Positions 9,565 to 17,719 of a stretch of 58,356 nt of DNA are shown piece after piece. The stretch is taken from the NCBI GenBank assembly GCA_003857395.1, contig RPRC01000089.1:1-58356 (forward strand), written 5' to 3'. The DNA comes from Geobacter sp. Its GTDB lineage: Bacteria > Desulfobacterota > Desulfuromonadia > Geobacterales > Geobacteraceae. Numbering within the stretch: the stretch's first letter is position 1; each line of letters opens with the position of its first letter. The translations under genes and the position numbers were made by a program. The notes beneath the pieces are model-generated. The model worked only from the letters and a program-made list of their open reading frames with translations, did no database searches and was not told the origin of the DNA.

Positions 9565-9591
9565 ACCCCTGTGAAAACAAGACGCAGGGGT
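9565..9591 (+). promoter_or_regulatory. Hairpin covering the murJ ribosome-binding site
   Basis: ACCCCTG (9565-9571) is complementary to CAGGGGT (9585-9591). The right arm contains AGGGG, the apparent Shine-Dalgarno of murJ, whose ATG is at 9596. Folding would mask the site, so translation of murJ may be limited or coupled to upstream translation. This is inference from sequence only. Confidence 0.4.
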
Positions 9592-9595
9592 TTCC

Positions 9596-11161
9596 ATGTC
9601 TGAGAAGAAAAATATCGCACGTGCCGCAGGGGTAATGGGAATCGCAACCATTCTGTCACGAATCATGGGAATGGTTCGCGACATGGTGGTCTCACGTCTT
9701 TTCGGCGCAGGTTTCGCAACGGATGCTTTTTTTGCCGCATTTCAGATTCCCAACATGCTCCGACGCTTTTTTGCCGAAGGCGCTCTTACCTCGGCGTTCG
9801 TACCGACCTTTTCCGAGTGGTATACCCAGAAGAGCAGGGAAGAAGCTCGCGAGCTGGCCAACGTCTGCTTTTCTCTTCTGACTGTTGTCATAGGTCTTGT
9901 CACACTTTTGGGAGTGGTGTTTTCACCGTTCATAGTTACCCTGATGTTTCCCGGTCTTCAAGCCGAGCCGAATAAGCTGCAACTGACCATTCTTCTTAAC
10001 CAGCTCATGTTTCCCTATATTTTCTTCATCAGCCTCGTGGCGCTTTGTATGGGAATTTTGAATACTGCTCGCCACTTTTTTACCCCTGCAATTTCAACTG
10101 TTTTTCTCAATCTGTCGATGATCGGCTGTGCCCTTCTGCTGCGCGGATTTTTCGAGATTCCCATTACCGCCCTTGCTGTGGGCGTTTTAGTCGGTGGTGC
10201 ACTGCAACTGCTTCTCCAGCTTCCCGTTCTGTATCGCATGGGCTTTCCCATCCGGCTCCGGTTCAGGCCACGTCACCCGGCCGTAAAACGAATTTCTCTG
10301 CTCATGTTGCCTTCCGTCTTTGGCGTCGGAGTTTACTACCTAAATATTACCGTAGGCGCCATACTTGCTTCCCTGCTTCCTCAAGGAAGCGTCTCATACC
10401 TCTATTATGCCCAGCGACTTTTCGAATTTCCCCAAGGCATATTCGCTGTTTCCATTGCCCAAGCGGTACTCCCTTCCATGAGCAGGCAGGCCGCGGCAGG
10501 GGAAATGGAGGGGTTAAAAGAGTCTCTCTCCTTCGGTCTCCGCTTGACACTATTCATTACTATACCCGCTATGGCAGGGCTTCTTCTCTGTGCGACACCT
10601 ATCTTCACTCTTCTTTTCATGGGTGGTGCCTTCGATTACGCTAAAGCCGTAAAATCGGCCGAGGCACTCTACTTCTATTCCTGGGGGCTCACCTTCGTGG
10701 CTCTTGTCAGGGTGCTGGTTCCCGCCTTCTATGCACTCAAAGACACAAGGACACCGGTACTGACTGCTTTTGTAGCTTTTCTGATTAATTTCGGTTTCAG
10801 CTTGCTTCTCATGGGGCCGCTTCTCCACGGAGGCCTCGCATTAGCCACCAGTCTCTCTGCTTTCTTCAACATGCTGATGCTTGTCTATTATCTGAGAAAA
10901 AAAATAGGCCCCTTTGGAGGAAAAAAGATCGCTTTTTCAGGTCTGAGGATCCTCCTGGCAACCTTGCCGATGTCCCTGGTGGTGTCCCTCTGCATACAGA
11001 CTATTGATTGGTCTATCAAGGGGCAGAAACTATTGAAGGGTGGGGTTCTTACTTTGGCCGTATGCGCAGGAATATTCGTTTACCTGATTTTTGCGCATCT
11101 TTTTCGGTGTGAAGAAACCGCGCGGGTCTCCGAAATAATTCGAAGGAAACTTAGAAGATGA
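9596..11161 (+). CDS. murJ: Lipid II flippase MurJ (MVF family)
   Basis: MurJ moves lipid II across the inner membrane during peptidoglycan synthesis. The 521-residue protein is almost wholly hydrophobic, as expected for about 14 transmembrane helices. It begins with the family signature of a short basic N-terminus, then ILSRIMGMVRDMVVSRLFGA and FAEGALTSAFVPTF. The gene lies 65 bases after the YyaL-type gene. It overlaps the following methyltransferase gene by 4 bases (ATGA), so the two are translationally coupled. Confidence 0.96.
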   Translation: MSEKKNIARAAGVMGIATILSRIMGMVRDMVVSRLFGAGFATDAFFAAFQIPNMLRRFFAEGALTSAFVPTFSEWYTQKSREEARELANVCFSLLTVVIGLVTLLGVVFSPFIVTLMFPGLQAEPNKLQLTILLNQLMFPYIFFISLVALCMGILNTARHFFTPAISTVFLNLSMIGCALLLRGFFEIPITALAVGVLVGGALQLLLQLPVLYRMGFPIRLRFRPRHPAVKRISLLMLPSVFGVGVYYLNITVGAILASLLPQGSVSYLYYAQRLFEFPQGIFAVSIAQAVLPSMSRQAAAGEMEGLKESLSFGLRLTLFITIPAMAGLLLCATPIFTLLFMGGAFDYAKAVKSAEALYFYSWGLTFVALVRVLVPAFYALKDTRTPVLTAFVAFLINFGFSLLLMGPLLHGGLALATSLSAFFNMLMLVYYLRKKIGPFGGKKIAFSGLRILLATLPMSLVVSLCIQTIDWSIKGQKLLKGGVLTLAVCAGIFVYLIFAHLFRCEETARVSEIIRRKLRR

Positions 11162-11706
11162 GAAAACTATGCCTTGCTCCAGATGAAGAGTGCAACTTTT
11201 CACTGTATGGTGTAGATGGAGACTATGGCGTCATCATTTCCACACATCATGGATTGTATGAAGCAACACTTCCTTCGGCTGCTACACAGGATGAAATCCT
11301 GGCTGATCTCCATAAACGCTTTGCCCGGCTATGCGGCGAAAACGATATTACTCGTGATGTCGCAGAAAGGCTCGTTCGCTATTTTTCAGAAGAGGTCGTA
11401 GCTTTTGACTATCCTGTTGACAAACGGGGATTCTCCGATTTTCAAAAAATGGTGTACCGTGCTGTACATGCTATAGACTATGGATTGGTAAGAACTTACG
11501 GGGAGATTGCGCGGGAGATTCATCGACCATTAGCTGCCAGAGGTGTCGGGGCGGCAATGGCTCACAACCCGCTGCCCATTATTATCCCCTGTCACCGTGT
11601 CATCGGTGCGTCGGGAGCCATGACAGGATATTCGGCACCGGGAGGCATCAAAAGAAAGGAACTGCTGTTACGTATGGAAGCAGCAGTTCTTCAGCAGCAA
11701 GCGTAA
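11158..11706 (+). CDS. Methylated-DNA--[protein]-cysteine S-methyltransferase
   Basis: This is an Ogt/MGMT-type suicide repair protein for O6-alkylguanine. The acceptor cysteine is in IIPCHRVIGASG near residue 144, after the DNA-binding helix with YGEIAREI and the arginine-finger region RGVGAAMAHNPLPI. The 182-residue length is usual. Its ATG overlaps the murJ stop. Downstream is a 292-base AT-rich gap with DnaA-box-like sequences; the facing gene, mazG, is convergent. Confidence 0.93.
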   Translation: MRKLCLAPDEECNFSLYGVDGDYGVIISTHHGLYEATLPSAATQDEILADLHKRFARLCGENDITRDVAERLVRYFSEEVVAFDYPVDKRGFSDFQKMVYRAVHAIDYGLVRTYGEIAREIHRPLAARGVGAAMAHNPLPIIIPCHRVIGASGAMTGYSAPGGIKRKELLLRMEAAVLQQQA

Positions 11707-11741
11707 GCTTTTCCAAACACATGGATCGAAGTTGTCGAAAT

Positions 11742-11963
11742 TTATTCACAAGTACACGGGAACTCGTGCTCTATGTAAATAGAGCCACTTCTGACAACTG
11801 CTAACCACTTGAAATAACATGAAATACACGTAACAGATTGATATTGTTTTATATTTTAAACTGCATTATAAATAGGCAAAAAGTGAAAAATACTTAAAAC
11901 AAGTCAACAAATTGACTTGTCCACGTTGTTTTGCACAGGTTATGCACAGCTTTTGTGGAAAAC
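11742..11963. other. DnaA-box-like cluster with AT-rich tract (possible replication origin or DnaA-titration site)
   Basis: TTATTCACA at 11742-11750 and TTATGCACA at 11940-11948 match the DnaA consensus TTATNCACA exactly. TTTTGCACA (11929-11937) has one change, and TTTTCCACA on the minus strand (11955-11963) also has one. The last three are spaced 11-15 bases apart. Between them lies a very AT-rich stretch (about 11837-11900), a 9-bp palindrome ACAAGTCAA/TTGACTTGT (11899-11920) and a 7-bp hairpin GCTCTAT/ATAGAGC (11768-11785). No gene is present. No dnaA, dnaN or gyrB is in the window, and gene orientation does not switch here. Confidence 0.45.
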
Positions 11964-11998
11964 TTTTAAAGAAAAAACCGTTTTTTCCTTTTTCTCAT

Positions 11999-12808
11999 TT
12001 ATGATCGGTCTTCTGATCCTTCACCACGTTCCGCTTTTTTTGCTTCTTCCCATAAGCAATCCATCTGCTCAAGCGAGGCTTCCTGGAGGGTACTTCCCTG
12101 AGCATGCAGGGAATCTTCCACATGATTAAAGCGCGTAATAAATCGGGATATTGTTTTCCTTAGGGCATCCTCCGGGTTAATCGAAAGAAATCTTCCCAGA
12201 TTGACTGTCGCAAACAGCAAGTCACCCAGTTCTGCTTCCATACGCTCCTGATCACCAGTAATGAGAGTCTCCTCCAACTCTTTCAGTTCCTCGAGAACCT
12301 TTGCAAAGACAGGGTCGACATGATCCCAGTCAAAACCGACTCGAGATGCTTTCTCCGTTATCTTCTGGGCGTGCAGAAGTGCCGGCAACTGAGGGGGGAC
12401 ACCGGAAAGTGCCGAGACCCTTTCCGCTCCTTTTTCCACCTTTTTGATATTTTCCCAGTTAGCAACGAGATCATTAATAGAATCTATTTTTAATCCGGAA
12501 AACACATGGGGGTGGCGTCGAACAAGCTTTTCACAAAGGACTTGCAAAACATCATCCATCGTGAAATCGCCATTTTCTTCAGCGATAACCGTATGAAATA
12601 CTGCCTGCAGCAGAAGATCTCCCAACTCTTCCTTGAGCATTTTCGTCGACTTGGAATCAATAGCCTCCATAACTTCATAGGTTTCTTCCAGAAGATATCT
12701 TTTCAGGCTTTCATGGGTTTGCTCCGCATCCCACGGACATCCCCCTGGCGCTCGCAAACGGCGCATCAGGTCCAGTAACCGGTTGAATCCTTTACATTCA
12801 GTATCCAT
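11999..12808 (-). CDS. mazG: Nucleoside triphosphate pyrophosphohydrolase MazG
   Basis: MazG hydrolyses (d)NTPs to monophosphates and is linked to house-cleaning and stringent-response tuning. Two MazG domains are visible. The first contains CPWDAEQTHESLKRYLLEE, then EETYEVMEAI and EELGDLLLQ metal ligands. The second contains ELKELEE and ELGDLLFATVNLGRF. The 269-residue form starting at ATG 12808 is preferred over a longer reading because the family begins there (GFNRLLDLMRRLR) and a GGCAGGG ribosome site precedes it. It lies downstream of amt on the same strand but after a terminator. Confidence 0.92.
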   Translation of the reverse strand: MDTECKGFNRLLDLMRRLRAPGGCPWDAEQTHESLKRYLLEETYEVMEAIDSKSTKMLKEELGDLLLQAVFHTVIAEENGDFTMDDVLQVLCEKLVRRHPHVFSGLKIDSINDLVANWENIKKVEKGAERVSALSGVPPQLPALLHAQKITEKASRVGFDWDHVDPVFAKVLEELKELEETLITGDQERMEAELGDLLFATVNLGRFLSINPEDALRKTISRFITRFNHVEDSLHAQGSTLQEASLEQMDCLWEEAKKAERGEGSEDRS

Positions 12809-12927
12809 AGCCCTGCCTTTCGAATCAATGCACAATGTACCTGCCACAACAAGACCAAGCGATGGAAGGTAGCCGGCATTAAACGCTTTCGACGACAAAT
12901 TGTCAATGATCGAACAAGTGAGCGACT

Positions 12928-12955
12928 AAAAAAAAGACCCTCTGAAGGGCCTTTT
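12928..12955 (-). terminator. Terminator of amt
   Basis: Read on the minus strand, AAAAGGCCCT pairs with AGGGTCTTTT across a TCAG loop and runs into eight T residues (12928-12935 on this strand as A). It lies 32 bases after the amt stop codon and before mazG. Confidence 0.8.
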
Positions 12956-12987
12956 CGATGGTGCAAAGAACATGTGTGAACCGAGTG

Positions 12988-14205
12988 TCAAACCTGGTCT
13001 TCCGGGTAGGCGTCGATGCGGTGAATAGCGAGATCCGGGCCGATAAATTCAGCTTCTTTATCGAGTCGAATACCAACGGTTTTTGCGAGCATGGTATAGA
13101 CAACATAGCTGCAGACCAATGCAAATACTGCAGCGATTACACTGCCCAGCAACTGCGAAACAAAAGTAACTCCGCCCATACCGCCCAATTCCTTGTAGCC
13201 AAAGATACCGGCTGCTATTCCACCCCAGGTCCCACAAATCCCGTGAAGAGGCCAAACGCCGAGCACATCGTCGATCTTCAATTTTTCCTGCTCTATCTTG
13301 AAGCCGTAAACGAAGATTATCGACGCGATACCGCCAGTTAGAAAAGCTGCCAGAGGGTGCATGATATCGCTGCCGGCACAGATCGCAATAAGACCGGCAA
13401 GTGCGCCATTGTGAATGAATCCGGGGTCGTTCTTGCCTGCGACAAGGGCAAACAGGACACCGCCAACCATAGCCATTAGTGAATTAACGGCAACAAGTCC
13501 GGAAATGCCCTGCAAGTTTCCGGCACTCATGACATTAAAGCCGAACCAGCCAACTGCAAGAATCCAGGATCCGAGTGCCAGGAATGGTATGTTACTGATG
13601 GGGATCGGATTTGATTTGCCTTTTGTGTAGCGACCGGATCGGGCGCCGAGGATAATAACTGCAGGAAGGGCTAACCACCCTCCAATGGAATGCACGACAA
13701 CCGAACCGGCATAATCGTGAAATTCCGCGCCACCGATGCCGTTGATAAAACCTTGGAGAAGTGATTTGTTTTGACCCCAGATCAGCGATTCGAAAAATGG
13801 GTAGGCAAGGGCAACAAAAATGGCACCGGCAACCAATTGGGGCCAGAATTTGGCACGCTCCGCAATACCACCGGAAATAATCGCGGGAATACATGCTGCA
13901 AAGCAGAGAAGAAAAAAGTAGTGAACCAGATCGTATCCCTGGGCAGTTGCCATAAGGTCAGATGCTGGATGCAGGAAAGAAATTCCATACGCAAGAGGGA
14001 AGCCTACGAGGAAATAGAGAATGGTAGAAATGGACCAGTCAGAGATAATTTTTACAAAGGCATTAACCTGACTTTTTTTCCGTACTGTGCCAACTTCCAG
14101 AAAAGCAAAACCAGCGTGCATAGCAAATACCATGACTGCGCCAAGCATGAGAAACAGTACATCTGTACTGTTCTTGAGACCTGTCATCGTTGACAGAGCA
14201 TCCAT
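12988..14205 (-). CDS. amt: Ammonium transporter
   Basis: Amt/AmtB forms a trimeric inner-membrane ammonium channel. The 405-residue protein has about 11 hydrophobic helices. The conserved pore histidines are seen in DYAGSVVVHSIGG near residue 160 and HGICGTWGGIAAG near residue 310. The start at ATG 14205 is set by a strong GGAGG site 7 bases upstream; the frame stays open further but without family similarity. A sigma-54 promoter at 14266-14283 lies about 50 bases upstream. There is no glnK next to it; the PII gene in this window is paired with glnA instead. Confidence 0.95.
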   Translation of the reverse strand: MDALSTMTGLKNSTDVLFLMLGAVMVFAMHAGFAFLEVGTVRKKSQVNAFVKIISDWSISTILYFLVGFPLAYGISFLHPASDLMATAQGYDLVHYFFLLCFAACIPAIISGGIAERAKFWPQLVAGAIFVALAYPFFESLIWGQNKSLLQGFINGIGGAEFHDYAGSVVVHSIGGWLALPAVIILGARSGRYTKGKSNPIPISNIPFLALGSWILAVGWFGFNVMSAGNLQGISGLVAVNSLMAMVGGVLFALVAGKNDPGFIHNGALAGLIAICAGSDIMHPLAAFLTGGIASIIFVYGFKIEQEKLKIDDVLGVWPLHGICGTWGGIAAGIFGYKELGGMGGVTFVSQLLGSVIAAVFALVCSYVVYTMLAKTVGIRLDKEAEFIGPDLAIHRIDAYPEDQV

Positions 14206-14265
14206 AATATACCTCCATTGGTATTTAAGTACATCTTCCCGCCATTGGAAATGATTCGTTTGCCT

Positions 14266-14283
14266 TAGCAAGCTGTTTGCCAA
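14266..14283 (-). promoter_or_regulatory. Sigma-54 (-24/-12) promoter of amt
   Basis: On the minus strand the sequence reads TTGGCAAACAGCTTGCTA. It has the invariant GG and GC dinucleotides exactly 10 bases apart, and most of the consensus TGGCAC-N5-TTGCW. Expected transcription start is about 14256, giving a leader of some 50 bases. This indicates nitrogen-limitation control through RpoN and NtrC. No clear NtrC palindrome was found upstream. Confidence 0.75.
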
Positions 14284-14464
14284 ACCGGCAACCTGTTGAT
14301 AATATTTAAACCAAGGGTTAATAGTTCGTGTAATTTTAGAAAAATTGCCTAAATAGTTGGCATCCGTGCACAATAATCAGGCCCTTTGCGGACCGTAGAA
14401 TGAAGTTGACGCCTCGTGCTGGTCGTAGTACATATTGTGGGTACAATCGGAGGCAGAATTCATC

Positions 14465-15607
14465 GTGGTATCACGAACGGCTCTCATATATTCTCCGAAG
14501 TTCAGCAGCTTCAGCTACGGCAAGGAGCATCCTTTCAAGATTCAGCGGTTTCGACTTGCCTATGAACTTATGGAGGCATTCGAGTTGACAACCTTGCCAG
14601 GAGCCCGAATCTTTGAAAGTGTTCCGGCGGAAGAGCGAGATCTTCTGACCTTCCACACGCACAGTTACCTGTCAAAACTCAAGGAATTCAGCCTTTCAGA
14701 TGAACCTCGAGCGGATTTTCGCTACGGGCTTGGCGACATTGAGAATCCCGTTTTTCCTGGTCTCTTTGAATGGGCACTGCTCGGGGCAGGCGGAACAATC
14801 GAAGCGGCTCGGCTCGTGACGGAGGAAAATTATGATGTTGCCTTCAACCTCGCAGGTGGCTGGCATCATGCCCACCGAAGCAGAGCCTCAGGATTTTCCT
14901 ATCTTAACGATAGCGTTTTGGCCATTAATTCACTTTTAAAAAAAGGGAAAAGGGTTGCATATCTGGATATCGACGCACACCATGGCGACGGTGTACAGGA
15001 GGCATATTACGACTCTGACCAGGTACTTACGATTTCGATACACGAAAGTGGCGAGAGTTTTTTTCCGGGGACCGGGTCAGAAAAAGAAATCGGTTCAGGA
15101 AGAGGTAAGGGCTATTCGGTAAATATTCCCTTGAAAGAACATACTGACGATGCCCTGTTCATGAAAGCTTTTGACGAAGTCGCCTTTCCTCTTATAGCTT
15201 CGTTCGATCCAGACGTTTTGGTAACCCAGCTTGGCGCTGATACATTCCGCACCGACCCCTTGACCCGTCTGGAGATAACCACTTACAGCTACTGTTATGT
15301 TATAAAGAAACTCAAGGCACTGAACATCCCCTGGGTGGCTGTCGGAGGAGGAGGATATGAAAACATCAATGTTGCGAGGGCATGGACCCTCGCTTGGGCG
15401 ATCATGAATGGTGTCGAACTCCCCCCACGGCTTCCTGCTCGTTTTGTAAAACTGATTAATTCGCTGGGCTACTCCAACCGGATGCTCCTTGATGCTATGC
15501 ATTGGGCCGAGGATGACGATCGAAACCGTGCGTTAGACGTAGTCGAACAGAGTATTGCGGCAATCAAAAAGAAGGTTTTCCCCATTATAATCGGCGCCTA
15601 TGGCTAG
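14465..15607 (+). CDS. Histone deacetylase/AcuC-family deacetylase
   Basis: This zinc amidohydrolase family removes acyl groups from lysine or small amides; AcuC members deacetylate acetyl-CoA synthetase. The active-site blocks are GGWHHAHRSRASGFSYLND near residue 140 and the metal-binding DIDAHHGDGVQ near residue 178, with VGGGGYE near the end. The GTG at 14465 is chosen, as it follows GGAGG at 14449-14453; a TTG at 14435 would add ten residues. The gene overlaps the next one by 8 bases. That downstream protein has a GNAT-like C-terminal motif, recalling AcuC-AcuA pairing. Confidence 0.88.
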   Translation: MVSRTALIYSPKFSSFSYGKEHPFKIQRFRLAYELMEAFELTTLPGARIFESVPAEERDLLTFHTHSYLSKLKEFSLSDEPRADFRYGLGDIENPVFPGLFEWALLGAGGTIEAARLVTEENYDVAFNLAGGWHHAHRSRASGFSYLNDSVLAINSLLKKGKRVAYLDIDAHHGDGVQEAYYDSDQVLTISIHESGESFFPGTGSEKEIGSGRGKGYSVNIPLKEHTDDALFMKAFDEVAFPLIASFDPDVLVTQLGADTFRTDPLTRLEITTYSYCYVIKKLKALNIPWVAVGGGGYENINVARAWTLAWAIMNGVELPPRLPARFVKLINSLGYSNRMLLDAMHWAEDDDRNRALDVVEQSIAAIKKKVFPIIIGAYG

Positions 15608-16445
15608 GTTGCCCGGGAACAGACAACTGACCGATTCAAAGGGTAAGCCGCTCTTTACCCTCAGAGACATTAATTTACTCCCGAGGTCGGAAAAGGAAAC
15701 ACTTTACGGTACGATTATCCCTGTTCAACTATTCAGCATGTTTACTATTTCTCGCGAAACCTACCGGGGCAGTGACGGTGAGAAAAAGATTGAATTCATA
15801 GCACCAGAGGGACTTGGTATCTGTCGTATCGAGGTACGTCTCTCACCACTTGATCGGGATCCCGTATTTTTCCTGGAGATAGCAGATACCCAGTACCATC
15901 AGATGGAGCTGGCGTTCTGTATCATTAATGATCCGTTTTCTCAACGCTTTAATGTTGATGTGGACGAAAAGGGCAAGAACAACTATTTCACAACACTTGG
16001 GCGAAACATTCCGGAGGAAATCAAGGCAATGAAAGCCGGGCTTTTTCCGAACCAGACTCATCGCGGTCTGCGGATGTTTTCCAATTTTCTGCCCCTGTTT
16101 GAGGTTTTTGTTGACTCTCTTGGGATGGAGATTATCGTTGCAGAACCGCTTTCCTACGATAACGCCATCCGTTATGAGAAATACGGCTTCGACTATATTA
16201 CCGGTAAACGGCTGATGTGCGAAATCAATGAGGGCTTCCGTAAGGGAAACATCTATCAGCGCAGACTCGATGGTTCTTCCCCTTTTCGGAGTGCCGGCTT
16301 CGAAACTACTGTCCATGGGAGAAGCTGGGCAATTCATGACGGCATTCTCGAACAACCATGGGATGGTATCAGGATTTGCCTGCAAATAGGTCAAAGAGCA
16401 GGAATTGACACCTTCCCCGAGAGAATTAATATCTCGCCAAGGTGA
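15600..16445 (+). CDS. Conserved protein with GNAT-like C-terminal motif, coupled to AcuC-like gene
   Basis: I do not recognise this 281-residue protein as a named family. No signal peptide or membrane segment is visible, so it is probably cytoplasmic. Near residues 180-205 the stretch VAEPLSYDNAIRYEKYGFDY resembles the last part of a GNAT acetyltransferase fold (AxxxYxKxGF). A clear acetyl-CoA loop (Q/RxxGxG/A) is not obvious. Its ATG overlaps the deacetylase stop by 8 bases, implying coupled translation and a shared job. An acetylation/deacetylation pair is an attractive inference, not a proven one. Confidence 0.7.
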   Translation: MARLPGNRQLTDSKGKPLFTLRDINLLPRSEKETLYGTIIPVQLFSMFTISRETYRGSDGEKKIEFIAPEGLGICRIEVRLSPLDRDPVFFLEIADTQYHQMELAFCIINDPFSQRFNVDVDEKGKNNYFTTLGRNIPEEIKAMKAGLFPNQTHRGLRMFSNFLPLFEVFVDSLGMEIIVAEPLSYDNAIRYEKYGFDYITGKRLMCEINEGFRKGNIYQRRLDGSSPFRSAGFETTVHGRSWAIHDGILEQPWDGIRICLQIGQRAGIDTFPERINISPR

Positions 16446-16519
16446 CTTTCCTGGCGTATAAGGGAGAGTATTTCACCAGCTGAGACACGACTATTGACGC
16501 TGAGTGAGGAGGAAACGGA

Positions 16520-16621
16520 ATGTTTGGTTTCAGCGTGGCAGATTGGATCTTTATCGGACTTGTTATGGGGGTCATTTTCTTTTTTATTGCCCTCAGCGGC
16601 ATGAATAAAAGGAAAAACTAA
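16520..16621 (+). CDS. 33-residue single-pass membrane peptide
   Basis: A short reading frame encodes a peptide starting MFGFSVADW and ending in the basic tail MNKRKN, with one hydrophobic segment (about residues 9-26) between. The ATG follows a strong GAGGAGG ribosome site by 6-7 bases. The arrangement suggests a real small membrane protein with the basic end in the cytoplasm. It resembles in form the small accessory subunits of transporters and oxidases, but no partner gene is adjacent. It lies between the GNAT-like gene and the MlaF-like gene. Confidence 0.6.
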   Translation: MFGFSVADWIFIGLVMGVIFFFIALSGMNKRKN

Positions 16622-16705
16622 CTCTGTACTTTCAATCCGGGTCGTTATGACCAGGAATTGATATATACGTACGAAATATTACTCGTTGCAATGGAGTAGA
16701 AAACC

Positions 16706-17584
16706 GTGATGTTATTGAAATCGATCAAAGAAGGTGCCAAAAAAAGTGAAGGCGTTTTTCACAAAATTGCTCATGGACTTGTCGGGAATGTTTTCAATGA
16801 TGAGGGATGTGACCCTTGTATCAACCTCCGCGATACCAGAGCAGTGGGAATACGAATCGTAAAGCTGAACAAATCATTCGGCTCCAATCATGTCCTGAAA
16901 GATGTAGACCTTGAGATCCGCGCAGGCGAAACATTTTCCATCATCGGTCCTTCCGGCACGGGGAAGAGTGTGCTTCTCAAGCTGATTGTCAAACTTGATG
17001 AACCGGACAGTGGTGAGATATTTATCGATGATTCGCCTGTTTTCGATGTACATGAAAAAAACTCGGAACGTGACTATCGCTACAGTATGGTATTCCAGTC
17101 ATCAGCTCTATTCAACTCGTTAAGTGTTGGAGAAAATGTTGGTCTCTGGCTCAGGGAGAAGCGGGTCTGCAAAGAGACACGAATTCGCGAAATTATCCGT
17201 GAAAAACTTGCCATGGTCGGACTCCAGAACACGGAACATCTTAAAACTTCGGAACTTTCCGGAGGCATGAAGAAGAGGGTGGCTATAGCCCGTTCCCTTG
17301 CCATGAATCCCGACCTGATTCTCTACGATGAGCCTACTGCTGAGCTAGACCCGATAAATTCTGATGACCTGGCGAACACCATTATCAAGATAAAGGAGAC
17401 AGCTCGCAATACTACGGTCATCGTTACCCATGACTTGAATTTTGCACTGTATGTCTCCGATCGCATCGGCATGCTCCACGAAGGACGCATCATTGAGACA
17501 GGGACTCCGGCCGAGATCAAGACCAGCACCAACCCTATTGTGCGAGCCTTCGTATACACGACAACCAAAGGGATTAAGGGATAA
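16706..17584 (+). CDS. ABC transporter ATP-binding protein, MlaF-like
   Basis: The ATPase resembles MlaF/Ttg2A of the phospholipid-trafficking Mla system. Walker A is GPSGTGKSVLLK near residue 91, the Q-loop FQSSALFNSLSV, the signature LSGGMKKRVAIARSL near residue 183, and Walker B LILYDEPTAELDP. FNSLSV and the LDP after Walker B are typical of the MlaF branch. It has an extra N-terminal region of about 48 residues before the nucleotide-binding domain. No MlaE permease or MlaD substrate-binding protein is nearby, so it is an orphan subunit here. Start GTG at 16706 follows GGAG; ATG at 16709 is the alternative. Confidence 0.82.
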   Translation: MMLLKSIKEGAKKSEGVFHKIAHGLVGNVFNDEGCDPCINLRDTRAVGIRIVKLNKSFGSNHVLKDVDLEIRAGETFSIIGPSGTGKSVLLKLIVKLDEPDSGEIFIDDSPVFDVHEKNSERDYRYSMVFQSSALFNSLSVGENVGLWLREKRVCKETRIREIIREKLAMVGLQNTEHLKTSELSGGMKKRVAIARSLAMNPDLILYDEPTAELDPINSDDLANTIIKIKETARNTTVIVTHDLNFALYVSDRIGMLHEGRIIETGTPAEIKTSTNPIVRAFVYTTTKGIKG

Positions 17585-17719
17585 GAATAGTTGCCTCACT
17601 TGAAATTCGAAATCTCCGCCAACGGAATATTATGCGGCAAAAAAGAGGGGTATTCTCTTACTCCATCATTGCTGCAGGCATTTCACCAGGAATGATTCGC
17701 CCGGGAATATGAGGAGAAA

